64,000 bases of DNA. Source: Rhizobium sp. Root483D2 (GTDB lineage: Bacteria; Pseudomonadota; Alphaproteobacteria; Rhizobiales; Rhizobiaceae). The translations under genes were made by a program, and so were the position numbers. Location: NCBI RefSeq assembly GCF_001426685.1, contig NZ_LMFB01000044.1:207410-271409 (forward strand), read 5' to 3'. Positions 55,786 to 64,000 of this stretch are shown in pieces (position 1 is the stretch's first letter; each line of letters opens with the position of its first letter). The notes beneath the pieces were generated by a model, which saw only the letters and a program-made list of their open reading frames with translations, had not been told where the DNA came from and ran no database searches.

Positions 55786-57177
55786 TCAGCGCTTGACCTC
55801 CCACGCCGTGACCCGTTCTCCCGTTTGAGCATCCTTGCCGTCCTTGAGCTGGATGCCCTTGGCGGCGAGATCGTCGCGGATTTTGTCGGCTTCGGCGAAG
55901 TTCTTGGCCTTCAGCATTTCAAGCCGCATGGCCACCAGCGCGTCAACGGCCGATGCTACCGCGCCATCAACTTCCGTCTCCTGCGGCAAAACACCAAGCA
56001 AAGCCGCACTTGCGGCGAAAACCGGCAGCACGGACGGGTCGGCATTGGCGGCGGAAGCCAGTGCATGCAGGGCCTGCACCGCTGCGACCGTGTTGATATC
56101 ATCGGCCAGGGCGGTGAGCACGGACGCATCCGGGGCGGCATCGCCGGGCTTTCCCGCAGGCCACTTGGCCAGCAGGCGCTCGGCCTCCTCCAGCCGCTTC
56201 ATCGAAAAATCGATCGGTTCGCGATAATGCGTCATCAGCATGGCCAGGCGCAGCACTTCGCCCGGCCATTTGCGGCCGCCAAAATTCTCCGTGTGCAGCA
56301 GGTCATGGATGGTGACGAAATTGCCGTCCGATTTCGACATCTTGCGGCCTTCGACCTGCACGAAGCCGTTGTGCATCCAGACATTGGCCATCACTTGGGT
56401 GCCATGGGCGCAACGCGACTGGGCGATCTCGTTTTCGTGGTGCGGGAAGATCAGGTCCAGCCCGCCGCCATGGATATCGAAGGTTTCGCCGAGATAGCGC
56501 TGGCTCATCGCCGAGCATTCGATATGCCAGCCCGGACGCCCCCTGCCCCATGGGCTTTCCCAGCCGGGCTCATTGTCGGACGAGAGTTTCCACAGCACGA
56601 AATCCTGCGGGTTCTTCTTGTGCGCATCGACGGCGATGCGGGCGCCGGCCTGCTGTTCTTCGAGATTGCGCTTCGACAATTGCCCATAGTCCGCCATCGA
56701 GCGGGTATCGAACAGCACGTCGTCACCCGCCGCATAGGCATGGCCTTTGGCAATCAGCGCCTCGATGATCTCGATCATCTGGGCAATATTGTCGGTGGCG
56801 CGCGGCTGCACGTCCGGCTCCAGCGTGCCGAGAGCCTTGGCATCGTCCAGAAACTGCGTTTCGGTCTTTTCGGTCACCGCCCGGATGGCGTCGTTCAGCG
56901 GCAGGTTGGGGAAATCCCGCAGCGCCCGCGCATTGATCTTGTCGTCGACGTCGGTGATGTTGCGGGCATAGGTCACATGGCTTGCGCCATAGACATGGCG
57001 CAGCAGCCGGTAGAGCACATCAAAGACGATGACCGGGCGGGCATTGCCGATATGGGCGAAGTCATAGACCGTCGGGCCGCACACATACATGCGGACATTG
57101 CCGGGATCGATCGGCGCAAAGACCGCCTTCTCCCGCGTCAGCGTGTTGTACAATTTCAATTCCGGCAGTCCGTCCAT
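55786..57177 (-). CDS. cysS: Cysteinyl-tRNA synthetase
   Basis: The 463-residue class I synthetase has the HIGH equivalent in [16 protein letters not shown], zinc ligands (the Cys in MYVCGPTV and the Cys/His region of [10 protein letters not shown]) and KMSKS in [14 protein letters not shown]. It charges tRNA-Cys. GGGGAG lies seven bases before the ATG at 57177. No fusion or truncation is seen. Confidence 0.95.
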   Translation of the reverse strand: MDGLPELKLYNTLTREKAVFAPIDPGNVRMYVCGPTVYDFAHIGNARPVIVFDVLYRLLRHVYGASHVTYARNITDVDDKINARALRDFPNLPLNDAIRAVTEKTETQFLDDAKALGTLEPDVQPRATDNIAQMIEIIEALIAKGHAYAAGDDVLFDTRSMADYGQLSKRNLEEQQAGARIAVDAHKKNPQDFVLWKLSSDNEPGWESPWGRGRPGWHIECSAMSQRYLGETFDIHGGGLDLIFPHHENEIAQSRCAHGTQVMANVWMHNGFVQVEGRKMSKSDGNFVTIHDLLHTENFGGRKWPGEVLRLAMLMTHYREPIDFSMKRLEEAERLLAKWPAGKPGDAAPDASVLTALADDINTVAAVQALHALASAANADPSVLPVFAASAALLGVLPQETEVDGAVASAVDALVAMRLEMLKAKNFAEADKIRDDLAAKGIQLKDGKDAQTGERVTAWEVKR

Positions 57178-57590
57178 TCCAATCTCCCCTTCCGCATAGG
57201 ACCGAATCACGCAGGCGCCCGGCTGGACCATCGCGTTGTCATCTTGATTTTTGGGAGACGAAAACGGCCAGGCCAGCGTTGGGGCTAGCGAATAATAATC
57301 CGGCAGATAATGCAGATAACCGTTTTCATGGGGTGCTTTATCGCGCTTCGATCGGTTCCGGTCAAGAGGTCAGCCGCGCTCCAGCATCTTATAGTCTGAT
57401 AGTGGATAGTTCGTCATTGTTTTGTCATGATTGAGCTTATCTGGAGACGCCGGATGTCCGGGGATACAGGGCTTTGAGCACTTGCACATTAAAGCCTGTT
57501 TCCTGGGGCACAATAAGGAACGCCGTTCTGATGCAAACCACTTGGAACGAAGCGTAACCGCTTAGGGAAAGCATCTGAGGAGACTTTGAA
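57178..57590. other. Intergenic region upstream of cysS
   Basis: These 413 bases lie between the divergent cysS and the small gene at 57591 and contain their promoters. GGAAC occurs near 57510 and 57541, but no CGTT is at EcfG spacing. I recognise no tRNA or structured RNA here. Confidence 0.35.
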
Positions 57591-57728
57591 ATGCCTGCTA
57601 CAAAAACCGAAGGGAACAGTCCGCGAGCGGCGGCCAATCTCGTCGAGCAATACCGTCCGCTCGGCCTCAAGGCCGTGCTTGCCGCCGCGCTGCAGATCAA
57701 GCCGAAGCCGGTGAAAAAGCCAGCCTGA
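57591..57728 (+). CDS. Small conserved-looking protein, 45 aa
   Basis: A 46-codon frame with a strong ribosome-binding site (TGAGGAGACTTTGAAATG) encodes MPATKTEGNSPRAAANLVEQ, then YRPLGLKAVLAAALQIKPKP and VKKPA. It is basic, with an amphipathic middle (LKAVLAAALQI). It ends 4 bases before the convergent SRAP gene. It looks like the many small rhizobial proteins of unknown function; the strong ribosome-binding site and codon use argue that it is translated. Confidence 0.6.
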   Translation: MPATKTEGNSPRAAANLVEQYRPLGLKAVLAAALQIKPKPVKKPA

Positions 57729-57732
57729 TCGC

Positions 57733-58512
57733 TCAAAATAGCGAAAGCTGCGGATCTGCAGGCGGGTCTTTCGGCTTTGCGGCGGACGGCTTTGCTTGGG
57801 GCCGTTCAGCCACATGCACCGGCGTCTGAAGATCAGCGCCGGTATTAGCCACTTTGTTGACCCGGTCCGACACGGGGATGACGTCGAAATAATCGTCATC
57901 GGCCGGCGACAGCAAATCAGCGACATCGCGCGGTTCCTGCGTCCTGCAATCAAGCCAGCGGGCAAAATCCTCCGGCTTGATCACCACCGGCATGCGGTCG
58001 TGCACATCGCCAATTCTCGCATTGGCATGTGTCGTCAGGATGGCGCCGGTATCGACTTCAGATCCGTCCGGCGAAGACCAGGTCTCCATCAGCCCGGCAA
58101 AGGCGACGATGCCGCCGTTTCTCGGTTTGATCCAATAGGCCTGCGACGCCTCTTTGCTGTCCTTCGAATGCCGGTGCCACTCATAGAAGCCCGAGGCCGG
58201 GATCAACACCCGCCGGTGACGCATGGCCGCCTTGAACGAGGCCTTTTCAGCCGCCGTTTCAGCGCGTGCATTGATCAGAAGCGGAAAATCACGCGGATCC
58301 TTGACCCAGGACGGCGTCAGCCCCCAGCGCACCAGAAGCGCACGGCGATCCGGCAAATTACTGCCCGGCCTTTGGCGCTCGCCGGACATGACGACAAGGA
58401 TCGGCTGCGTCGGCGCAATATTGTAGCGCGCCGGAAAATCTTCTTTTTCAAGAATTGCGAACCGTTCCCCGACCTGTTCCGGTGCCGCCGTCAGCGCAAA
58501 TCGACCGCACAT
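57733..58512 (-). CDS. SRAP-domain protein (HMCES/YedK type)
   Basis: The 259-residue protein begins MCGRFALTAAPEQV; removal of Met exposes the Cys2 that forms a covalent link to abasic sites in single-stranded DNA. It also has PARYNIAPTQPILVV, WGLTPSWVKD, INARAETA and the conserved FYEWHR. It protects abasic sites at replication forks, and SOS-linked members are common. The C-terminal 50 residues are Lys/Pro/Ala-rich. It starts one base after the AbiEii-type gene's stop, so it is cotranscribed with that pair. Confidence 0.9.
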   Translation of the reverse strand: MCGRFALTAAPEQVGERFAILEKEDFPARYNIAPTQPILVVMSGERQRPGSNLPDRRALLVRWGLTPSWVKDPRDFPLLINARAETAAEKASFKAAMRHRRVLIPASGFYEWHRHSKDSKEASQAYWIKPRNGGIVAFAGLMETWSSPDGSEVDTGAILTTHANARIGDVHDRMPVVIKPEDFARWLDCRTQEPRDVADLLSPADDDYFDVIPVSDRVNKVANTGADLQTPVHVAERPQAKPSAAKPKDPPADPQLSLF

Positions 58513-58513
58513 C

Positions 58514-59200
58514 TCAGGTCCCCATCCCGGCTAAAAGGCTTTTACCGGCAATTTCCACATCAGGAATTGTTTTTACGGCGCTTGCCGCATTGACAAGCAC
58601 GAGCCGTTCCTGTCGCGATAGCTGATGAAGGTCACCACCCTCAAAATAGGTCATCGCCTTCAAGCTTTCACTCGGCTGGAACGATAACCCGTAGAGAGCC
58701 CTCGCGCCACCAAGCGCATGTGCCAAATCCTCGCCTGCGGTGATCAGGGCAGCGATATCCCGATAGTCCTTCGTTTCAATACGCTGAAGCAGGACTTTCA
58801 CCTTGGTCGCGAATAGATCAAGGATCGATGCAACAGCCAGGACGCCGTCCTCTGTGAATTGCGGAATGTCCAGTCTGCCTGTCCGAACAGGGCCAAAGAA
58901 GGATATTTTTACAGGTGCCTCTGCCTGGCCCGATACAGATGCAAGCACCGTGAGCGCATTTGGTTCATGCTGAACGACGGTGGCTGTCCTCAGAAACGGC
59001 ATAGCGTCATAAAGTGCGTCAAAATCCAGCGTCTTCTCTATGAAGAAGTCAAAATCGATGGATTGCCGGTGTCCAAGACGCAGCGCAATTGCCGTTCCGC
59101 CGTAGAGGACAAAACCCAGCTTTGCCGCAGGCCGAAGCAGCGGCCAGATGGACTGCTGCTCAAAAGGCAATGTCTCCAGATGAGGAATGAGAGCAGTCAC
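58514..59200 (-). CDS. AbiEii-type nucleotidyltransferase toxin
   Basis: The 228-residue protein has a nucleotidyltransferase fold: GFVLYGGTAIALRLGHRQSI followed by DFDFFIEK gives the G-G and D-x-D residues, and KVKVLLQRIETKDYRDIAAL carries the second basic/acidic part. It belongs to the DUF1814/AbiEii group, whose members can add nucleotides to tRNA as toxins. It starts at GTG 59200, overlapping the upstream gene by four bases, with GGAG before it. A longer in-frame stretch upstream has no resemblance and overlaps the partner. Confidence 0.82.
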   Translation of the reverse strand: MTALIPHLETLPFEQQSIWPLLRPAAKLGFVLYGGTAIALRLGHRQSIDFDFFIEKTLDFDALYDAMPFLRTATVVQHEPNALTVLASVSGQAEAPVKISFFGPVRTGRLDIPQFTEDGVLAVASILDLFATKVKVLLQRIETKDYRDIAALITAGEDLAHALGGARALYGLSFQPSESLKAMTYFEGGDLHQLSRQERLVLVNAASAVKTIPDVEIAGKSLLAGMGT

Positions 59201-59505
59201 ACAAATCTCCGCGAGGGCAGTGGCGGCACCTGGTCGATATCGGCAATACCGAGCCGGTAATGCCAATAGGTCCAGGAACGCGGCGTGAATTGTCCGATCT
59301 CGGCCCGGTTCAGAACCTCGACCAGCATATCGTTTCCGGCCAAGGCTTCGAGACGCTGGATGTCTTCGAAATCTCCGATGTTCATGACCTGCGCGATGAC
59401 GCGCTCCGGCTGATCCGCCGCATCGCTTGGGGATTTCCACCAGATGTATTTTTGGGCGAGGAGCATAAGGCCCTCCCGATCTATCCTGCGTGCCGTCATA
59501 TCCAT
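59197..59505 (-). CDS. DUF6922-like putative antitoxin
   Basis: The 102-residue protein (RIDREGLMLLAQKYIWWKSP; RVIAQVMNIGDFEDIQRLEA; WTYWHYRLGIADIDQVPPLP) matches a small family that regularly precedes AbiEii-type genes. The family name is given from memory and should be checked. It is the likely antitoxin; there is no clear DNA-binding motif. The start at 59505 is uncertain, and an ATG at 59466 has GGAGG five bases upstream but would remove the conserved front. Confidence 0.65.
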   Translation of the reverse strand: MDMTARRIDREGLMLLAQKYIWWKSPSDAADQPERVIAQVMNIGDFEDIQRLEALAGNDMLVEVLNRAEIGQFTPRSWTYWHYRLGIADIDQVPPLPSRRFV

Positions 59506-59579
59506 GCTCTTGCTTCGCTGGCTCTGATTGTATTTGGTTGATCAGCCGGAATATATACCAGCATATAGGAATTGCTTCG

Positions 59580-60017
59580 ATGAAAGACGACATGAGCCCG
59601 GCCGCTCCCCAACTTGCCTCATCCGCCATCCTCGAACGGGACGGACGCTATCTGCTGGTGCGCCGCGCCAATCCGCCTTCGGCCGACATGTATGCCTTTC
59701 CCGGCGGCCGTGCCGAGGCTGGCGAGACACCGGCACAGACGGCCGTGCGCGAGTTTCAGGAAGAGACCGGCATTTTGCCGCGCAATCCGCTGCTATTTCA
59801 GACCTACGACCTGCCCGCCAACATATCCGACGGGGCGGGTGCACGGCATTTCTTTCTTTCGGTGTTCAGGGTCGAGGCCGATGCCTTGTCGGTTGCGATC
59901 GCCGCCGACGATGCGGCCGATATCGGCTGGTATACGGCCGATGAGATCTTTGGCCTGCCAATCCCCGACAGCGTCCGGGAATGCGTGGAAAAACTCGAAG
60001 CCCTGCGCCAGCCATAA
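59580..60017 (+). CDS. NUDIX hydrolase
   Basis: The 145-residue protein has a complete Nudix box (GGRAEAGETPAQTAVREFQE followed by ETGI), matching GX5EX7REUXEEXGU. It probably cleaves a nucleoside diphosphate derivative, perhaps with a cleaning role; the substrate is unknown. The ATG at 59580 begins MKDDMSPAAPQLASSAILER; the frame upstream overlaps the divergent partner gene. Confidence 0.88.
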   Translation: MKDDMSPAAPQLASSAILERDGRYLLVRRANPPSADMYAFPGGRAEAGETPAQTAVREFQEETGILPRNPLLFQTYDLPANISDGAGARHFFLSVFRVEADALSVAIAADDAADIGWYTADEIFGLPIPDSVRECVEKLEALRQP

Positions 60018-60071
60018 CAGCCGCGCCAAAATCCGCTTGCCCTTGGGCGTGATTCGGGGCTTGAAAGGACC

Positions 60072-60494
60072 ATGATCCGTTTTCAAGCCGCACGATCGTA
60101 TCTTCTCCTGGCTTTTGCCTGTTTGCCGCTTATTGCGCAGGCGCAGACCGTTGCGCCATCGGAGACGCCTGCTACCGCCACCGAGAAGCCCGCACCCTAT
60201 GATGCGCGCCTGTTGCGCCTGTCGGAAATCCTTGGTTCCGTTCACTATTTGCGCACGCTCTGCAAGGATCCGGCCGCCGATGGCTGGCGGCAATCGATGC
60301 AGGAATTGCTCGACAAGGAGGCCAAGGGCGAAGCCGGGCGGCGGGCACGCATGACCGCTGCGTTCAACCGCGGCTACCGCACATTTGCCTCGGTTTACAC
60401 GGCCTGCACGCCGCCGGCCGTCGTTGCCGACGAGCGATACCGTGCCGAAGGAGCAACACTTGCGTCAGAAATAACCGCCCGCTTTGGAAATTAA
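60072..60494 (+). CDS. TIGR02301/DUF2385 secreted protein
   Basis: The 140-residue protein has a signal peptide (LLLAFACLPLIAQAQT, cleavage near AQA-QT) and the family core PYDARLLRLSEILGSVHYLR, with two cysteines in RTLCKD and YTACTPP that could form a disulfide. The family is restricted to alphaproteobacteria and has no known function. It lies 54 bases after the NUDIX gene. Confidence 0.82.
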   Translation: MIRFQAARSYLLLAFACLPLIAQAQTVAPSETPATATEKPAPYDARLLRLSEILGSVHYLRTLCKDPAADGWRQSMQELLDKEAKGEAGRRARMTAAFNRGYRTFASVYTACTPPAVVADERYRAEGATLASEITARFGN

Positions 60495-60620
60495 CGATAA
60501 ATTAACCTCTTTCTTCAGGAGCCCGTGTCGTTTTGGGAAAAGGCTGCTAAGGTTGTTAAGAGAGTGGTAAGAAGTGGCATCTCCCTTGAGTCTGGTGTCA
60601 AGTAAAGAGCGTGAAACGGC

Positions 60621-60890
60621 ATGGAACGAATGATGGAACCCAGTCTGAATGACATCGACGACATGATTGTTCATGAGAAGATGCAGGCAGCCCTGGAACA
60701 CCAGAATGAGGCCTGGGCGGATGGCATGGCAGACGGTATCGAACCTGAAATCATTGCCGATGCTGCCATTGCGCTTGCCATGCGTGAAACGATCCGCCTT
60801 CATGGCGAAGACGGGGCCGAGGCCATGCTGAATTCGCTTCGCGAGCGCATGCTGGCCGGTGAATTCTCGCCGGAACGCACCCTGCAGTAA
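60621..60890 (+). CDS. Hypothetical protein, 89 aa
   Basis: The small acidic protein (MERMMEPSLNDIDDMIVHEK; QAALEHQNEAWADGMADGIE; PEIIADAAIALAMRETIRLH) is predicted to be helical with no signal peptide. It is followed after 12 bases by a secreted protein gene. Function is unknown. AAAGAGCG stands before the ATG; a start at 60633 is also possible. Confidence 0.65.
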   Translation: MERMMEPSLNDIDDMIVHEKMQAALEHQNEAWADGMADGIEPEIIADAAIALAMRETIRLHGEDGAEAMLNSLRERMLAGEFSPERTLQ

Positions 60891-60902
60891 TTCGAGGCCA
60901 TC

Positions 60903-61652
60903 ATGGAACGTCAGATATCAGCATGCCGGATGCGTGCGGTTCGCCTTTCCGCGTTGTTGCTCGCCAGCCTTTTTTCCTTCTCCCTGCTCACGCCGCCTGC
61001 CGCTTTTGCGCTGAGCGAATTGAAGCAGATCCCCGGCGAAGTCAGCCAGGACCAAAAGGCCAAGGACGTTCCGGCCGAAGAAAAGCCTGCCGAAAAAGTG
61101 CCGATGCAGATCCCGATGCCGGATCCGCTGGTCAACAAGCCCGCACGCACGGTCAAGGATGACACCGTCGACGATCAGCCTCCTGCCGGCCCTGTCGAAG
61201 TTTTGTCGGACGTTTCGAAAATCCCCCCCGCCGTCGCCCGGATGCGCGAACTGATCGTGGAAGCTGCCGCCTCCGGCGATATCGAGCGCCTGCGCCCCCT
61301 GCTCGGCAAAGGCCCGACCCAGACCCAGGTCGGCGAGATCGATGCCGATCCCATTGAGACGCTGAAGGGCCTGTCCGGCGATCCGCAGGGTATCGAGATC
61401 CTGGCGATCCTGCTTGACGTGCTCTCGACCGGCTTCGTGCTCACGGAAAAGGGCACGCCCGACGAAGCCTATGTCTGGCCCTATTTTACCGAAAAGCCGC
61501 TGGCATCGCTGACGCCGCCTGAAAAGGTCGATCTGTTCCGGCTGGTGACAGCAGGCGATTTTGCCGAGATGGAAGAAGGCGGCAACTATAATTTCTACCG
61601 CGTCGGCATCACACCCGACGGACAGTGGAAATTTTTTGTCGCCGGCGACTGA
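60903..61652 (+). CDS. Conserved secreted protein of unknown function, 249 aa
   Basis: The protein has a signal peptide (LSALLLASLFSFSLLTPPAA, cleavage near AFA-LS), then a Lys/Pro/Glu-rich linker (QDQKAKDVPAEEKPAEKVPM) and a folded C-terminal part (MRELIVEAAASGDIERLRPL, GIEILAILLDVLSTGFVLTE, NYNFYRVGITPDGQWKFFVA). The last segment resembles NTF2- or calycin-like folds, but I cannot assign it. It is cotranscribed with the 89-residue protein. Confidence 0.65.
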   Translation: MERQISACRMRAVRLSALLLASLFSFSLLTPPAAFALSELKQIPGEVSQDQKAKDVPAEEKPAEKVPMQIPMPDPLVNKPARTVKDDTVDDQPPAGPVEVLSDVSKIPPAVARMRELIVEAAASGDIERLRPLLGKGPTQTQVGEIDADPIETLKGLSGDPQGIEILAILLDVLSTGFVLTEKGTPDEAYVWPYFTEKPLASLTPPEKVDLFRLVTAGDFAEMEEGGNYNFYRVGITPDGQWKFFVAGD

Positions 61653-61725
61653 CGTCTCACGCAAAGCGCTTGCCGCGACGCTTGCGAAATCCTACCTGTT
61701 TGACCTGATGAACAGGACAAATGCC

Positions 61726-62565
61726 ATGCAGCCCGCCACCCTTCAAGATCGTGCCGTGATTACCGTGTCGGGACAGGACGCGCAGGACTTCCTGCAGGCG
61801 CTGATCACGACCGATCTCGACCTTCTCGAGGATGCCGAAGCCAGGCCGGGCGCGCTCCTGACCCCGCAGGGCAAGATCCTCTTCGATTTCATGGTCACGC
61901 GCGACGGCACAACAATCCGCCTGGAAACCGGCACCGAGCAGGCCGAGGCGCTGTTGAAGCGGCTGACCATGTACAAGCTGCGCGCGCCCATTTCGCTGGC
62001 GCTTACCAATCCCGCCGATGTGACCATCCGCTTCGATGCGACCCCCGGCGCTTACGCCGATGCGCGCTTTGCCAAGGCCGGACAGGCCGTCTACCGCGTC
62101 TATGGACCGGCTGGAGACACCTCGGGCGCCGGCGATTACGACCGCCTGCGCATCTCGAACGGCATTGCGGTGTCGGGTGCCGACTATGCGCTGCAGGACG
62201 CGTTTCCGCATGACGTGCTGATGGACAAGAACGGCGCGCTGTCGTTCAAGAAAGGCTGCTATGTTGGCCAGGAAGTTGTGTCGCGCATGCAGCACCGGGG
62301 CACCGCGCGCCGCCGTGTCGTGATCGTCGCGGCGGAAACGGCACTGCCGGAAACCGGCACCCCGCTCACCGCCAAGGGCCGCTCGATCGGCGTGCTTGGC
62401 AGCGTTATCGGCGGCTCGGGTTTGGCGATCGTGCGCATCGACAAGGCTGGCGAAGCCATCGCCTCGGGCGAGCCGATCCTTGCCGGCGATGTCGCGGTAA
62501 CGCTCACCCTGCCCGCCTGGACCGGGCTCGATTTCCCGACCGAGGCCGATGAGGCCACCGCCTGA
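61726..62565 (+). CDS. ygfZ: YgfZ/GcvT-like folate-binding Fe-S protein
   Basis: The 279-residue protein has the YgfZ signature KKGCYVGQEVVSRMQHRGTA near residue 180 and a GcvT-like fold. YgfZ/IBA57 uses tetrahydrofolate in assembly or repair of some Fe-S proteins. The ATG at 61726 has AGGACA nine bases upstream; an ATG at 61708 is possible. The stop overlaps the next ATG (TGATG). Confidence 0.87.
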   Translation: MQPATLQDRAVITVSGQDAQDFLQALITTDLDLLEDAEARPGALLTPQGKILFDFMVTRDGTTIRLETGTEQAEALLKRLTMYKLRAPISLALTNPADVTIRFDATPGAYADARFAKAGQAVYRVYGPAGDTSGAGDYDRLRISNGIAVSGADYALQDAFPHDVLMDKNGALSFKKGCYVGQEVVSRMQHRGTARRRVVIVAAETALPETGTPLTAKGRSIGVLGSVIGGSGLAIVRIDKAGEAIASGEPILAGDVAVTLTLPAWTGLDFPTEADEATA

Positions 62566-63170
62566 TGTCTGCCCGGGCCTGGCAGCGCATGCTTTCCGGA
62601 CGGCGGCTCGATCTGCTTGATCCCTCGCCGCTCGATGTCGAACTGTCCGATATTGCCCATGGGCTGGCCCGCGTTGCGCGCTGGAACGGCCAGACGAATG
62701 GCAACCATGCGTTTTCCGTTGCCCAGCATAGCCTCGTTGTCGAAGAAATCTTCCGCCGCCAGTTTCCCTGCACGGCCGACGACTGCCAGATGGCGCTGCT
62801 GCACGATGCCCCGGAATATGTGATCGGCGACATGATCTCGCCGTTCAAGGCGGTGGTCGGTGGCGGCTACAAGGTCGTCGAAAAACGGCTGGAAGGCGCG
62901 ATCCACCTGCGTTTCGGGCTTCCCGCTACAACGCCTGCCGAGCTGAAGACCCGGATCAAGAAGGCCGACCAGATCGCCGCCTATTTCGAGGCGACCGTTC
63001 TGGCCGGGTTTTCGCTGAGCGAAGCCCGCAAATTCTTCGGCCAGCCGCGCGGCATTACCCGCGAGATGATCCTGATCGATCCGCTTCCGGCCCTTGAGGC
63101 GCAAAAGCTGTTTGCCGAACGGTTCGACGCCATCGAGGCGGAACGGTCGGCTTTGCGGGCGGTGCCGTGA
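62565..63170 (+). CDS. HD-domain hydrolase (YfbR-like)
   Basis: The 201-residue protein carries the HD metal ligands in HAFSVAQHSLVVEEIF and LLHDAPEYVIGD, with a downstream Asp in RIKKADQIAAYFE. YfbR-type HD proteins are 5'-deoxynucleotidases; this is the closest match but not certain. It is translationally coupled to ygfZ. Confidence 0.82.
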   Translation: MSARAWQRMLSGRRLDLLDPSPLDVELSDIAHGLARVARWNGQTNGNHAFSVAQHSLVVEEIFRRQFPCTADDCQMALLHDAPEYVIGDMISPFKAVVGGGYKVVEKRLEGAIHLRFGLPATTPAELKTRIKKADQIAAYFEATVLAGFSLSEARKFFGQPRGITREMILIDPLPALEAQKLFAERFDAIEAERSALRAVP

Positions 63171-63171
63171 G

Positions 63172-63711
63172 ATGCCGGTGATCGTCGTCTCGCCCCTGTC
63201 GCGTATCGCCGAGATGGCCGTGCGTCACCGCGCCTGCGAAATGATCAGCCTGATGGCGAAGGAGCAGAGCTTCCATCGCCCGGCGGTGATTGCGGCCAGC
63301 CGTCATCTGCTTTTGGGCATGAACGATATTACCTTTGCCGGAAATGCCGCGTTGGTGGCGCCGGGCGAAGAGCATGTGCTGGAGATCATCGACTTTGCCA
63401 GGCAATGGGACCGGTCGGCGCCGCTGCTGATCCATTGCTGGATGGGGATTTCGCGCTCGCCAGCGGCAGCCGTCATTGCTGCGCTCGCGGTCGCGCCCGA
63501 TCAGGACGAGACGGAGCTTGCGCTGCGCCTGCGCGCCGCCTCTGCCTATGTCACGCCCAATTCCCGGCTGATCGAGATTGGCGACCGGTTGCTGTCGCGC
63601 AATGGCCGGCTGGTGGCTGCGATCAAGGCGATCGGCCGTGGGGCCGATACGGATGGCAATGTGCCCTTCATCTTTTCCCCCGTGCCGGAGCCCGCCGTTC
63701 ATGCCGGCTGA
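63172..63711 (+). CDS. CX5R tyrosine-phosphatase-like protein
   Basis: The 179-residue protein has the phosphatase loop LIHCWMGISRSPAAA (HCX5R with Cys and Arg), of the dual-specificity type. The usual WPD-loop aspartate is not obvious but may lie in DFARQWDRSAP. It starts at ATG 63172, one base after the HD gene stop, and may act on proteins or on phosphorylated small molecules. Confidence 0.72.
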   Translation: MPVIVVSPLSRIAEMAVRHRACEMISLMAKEQSFHRPAVIAASRHLLLGMNDITFAGNAALVAPGEEHVLEIIDFARQWDRSAPLLIHCWMGISRSPAAAVIAALAVAPDQDETELALRLRAASAYVTPNSRLIEIGDRLLSRNGRLVAAIKAIGRGADTDGNVPFIFSPVPEPAVHAG

Positions 63712-64000
63712 GCGGACCGCCGCCGTCGAGATCGGCCTTAATGCGGCGATCGTCGCCGTCACCAGCCGTTCGCCGCGCATTCTCGCCGTCAGCGACGAGC
63801 ATGGAAACAGCCGCGACGGCCTGCCCTTCGGTCCGTTCGATCCCGCCCGTCATCGGACGTTCGAAACCAGTCTGCGCGACAGCGTCGAACAGCAGACGGC
63901 GCTCGACCTTGGTTATATCGAACAGCTCTATACATTCGGCGACCAGGGCCGCCACCGCATGGCCGGCGACAGCAGCACCCATATGGTGTCGGTCGGCTAT
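63701..64000 (+). CDS. NUDIX-like protein (NadQ-type NAD regulator?), 5' part
   Basis: The first 100 codons (MPAERTAAVEIGLNAAIVAV; RDGLPFGPFDPARHRTFETS; YIEQLYTFGDQGRHRMAGDS) fit a NUDIX-fold N-terminal domain of the alphaproteobacterial NAD regulators (NadQ/COG4111). The C-terminal winged helix, which would decide this, is beyond the window. The ATG at 63701 overlaps the phosphatase gene by 11 bases. Confidence 0.5.
   Translation, partial: MPAERTAAVEIGLNAAIVAVTSRSPRILAVSDEHGNSRDGLPFGPFDPARHRTFETSLRDSVEQQTALDLGYIEQLYTFGDQGRHRMAGDSSTHMVSVGY

Noticed and set aside
57500-57590. EcfG (general stress) promoter before the 45-residue gene
   Set aside because: GGAAC occurs twice, but CGTT is not found at 16-18 bases from either.

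Overview
The window is a stretch of chromosome from a high-GC alphaproteobacterium, almost certainly a member of the Rhizobiaceae (Rhizobium/Agrobacterium group). The evidence is gene order (pepA-holC; lptF-lptG-lptD-surA-pdxA-rsmA; gmk-yicC-mltG-fabF-acpP-fabG-fabD; rpsF-rpsR-DUF2232-rplI; dnaB-alr-radA-cvpA-purF; psd-pssA), alphaproteobacterial families such as TIGR02301/DUF2385 and a short A-type Psd, and palindromic intergenic repeats of the rhizobial kind. I found no rRNA, tRNA, insertion sequence, prophage or CRISPR array. Most of the window is core housekeeping DNA.

Layout. 1-4 kb: an EamA permease (cut by the window edge) divergent from a MocR-type regulator with inverted repeats between them, a tandem GNAT acetyltransferase and a sugar dehydrogenase. 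4-14 kb: holC and pepA on the minus strand, divergent from a plus-strand outer-membrane biogenesis and cofactor operon (lptF, lptG, lptD, surA, pdxA, rsmA) joined by overlapping start and stop codons. 14-21.5 kb: minus-strand gmk, yicC, mltG and the fatty-acid genes fabF, acpP, fabG, fabD. 21.7-24 kb: an aldo/keto reductase and a PAS-GGDEF diguanylate cyclase. 24.3-27.2 kb: ribosomal proteins S6, S18 and L9 around a DUF2232 membrane protein. 27.2-30.5 kb: a MarR-controlled EmrAB-type efflux operon. 30.8-39.5 kb: dnaB, a TerC-like protein, alr, radA, cvpA, purF and an SDR. 39.5-45.4 kb: pssA and psd (phosphatidylethanolamine synthesis), an Atm1-type ABC exporter and a LysM protein. 45.6-59.6 kb: a mixed region with a LOG-family protein, RarD, CpdB, CimA, Pip, three tandem GFA-family genes, CysS, an SRAP-domain protein and several toxin-antitoxin loci. 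59.6-64 kb: NUDIX, several small conserved proteins, a YgfZ-like folate protein, an HD hydrolase, a CX5R phosphatase and the start of a NUDIX-type regulator.

The least ordinary content falls into two groups. First, five toxin-antitoxin loci lie between 34.4 and 59.5 kb in different states of decay: a deleted parDE remnant whose frame ends on the radA start codon, an RHH antitoxin with a doubly mutated ParE toxin, an intact parDE pair, a vapBC pair translationally coupled to three GFA genes, and an AbiEii-type nucleotidyltransferase pair next to an SRAP gene. Second, there are several intergenic repeat systems: phased heptamer arrays (TAGNNNN) upstream of fabG and near psd, composite palindromes at 14, 24 and 52 kb, and a tandem duplication that copied the last bases of rsmA along with a palindrome.

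All functional calls rest on motifs and family resemblance read by eye; no database search was run. Start codons were chosen from ribosome-binding sites and family N-termini, and the main alternatives are stated in each entry.
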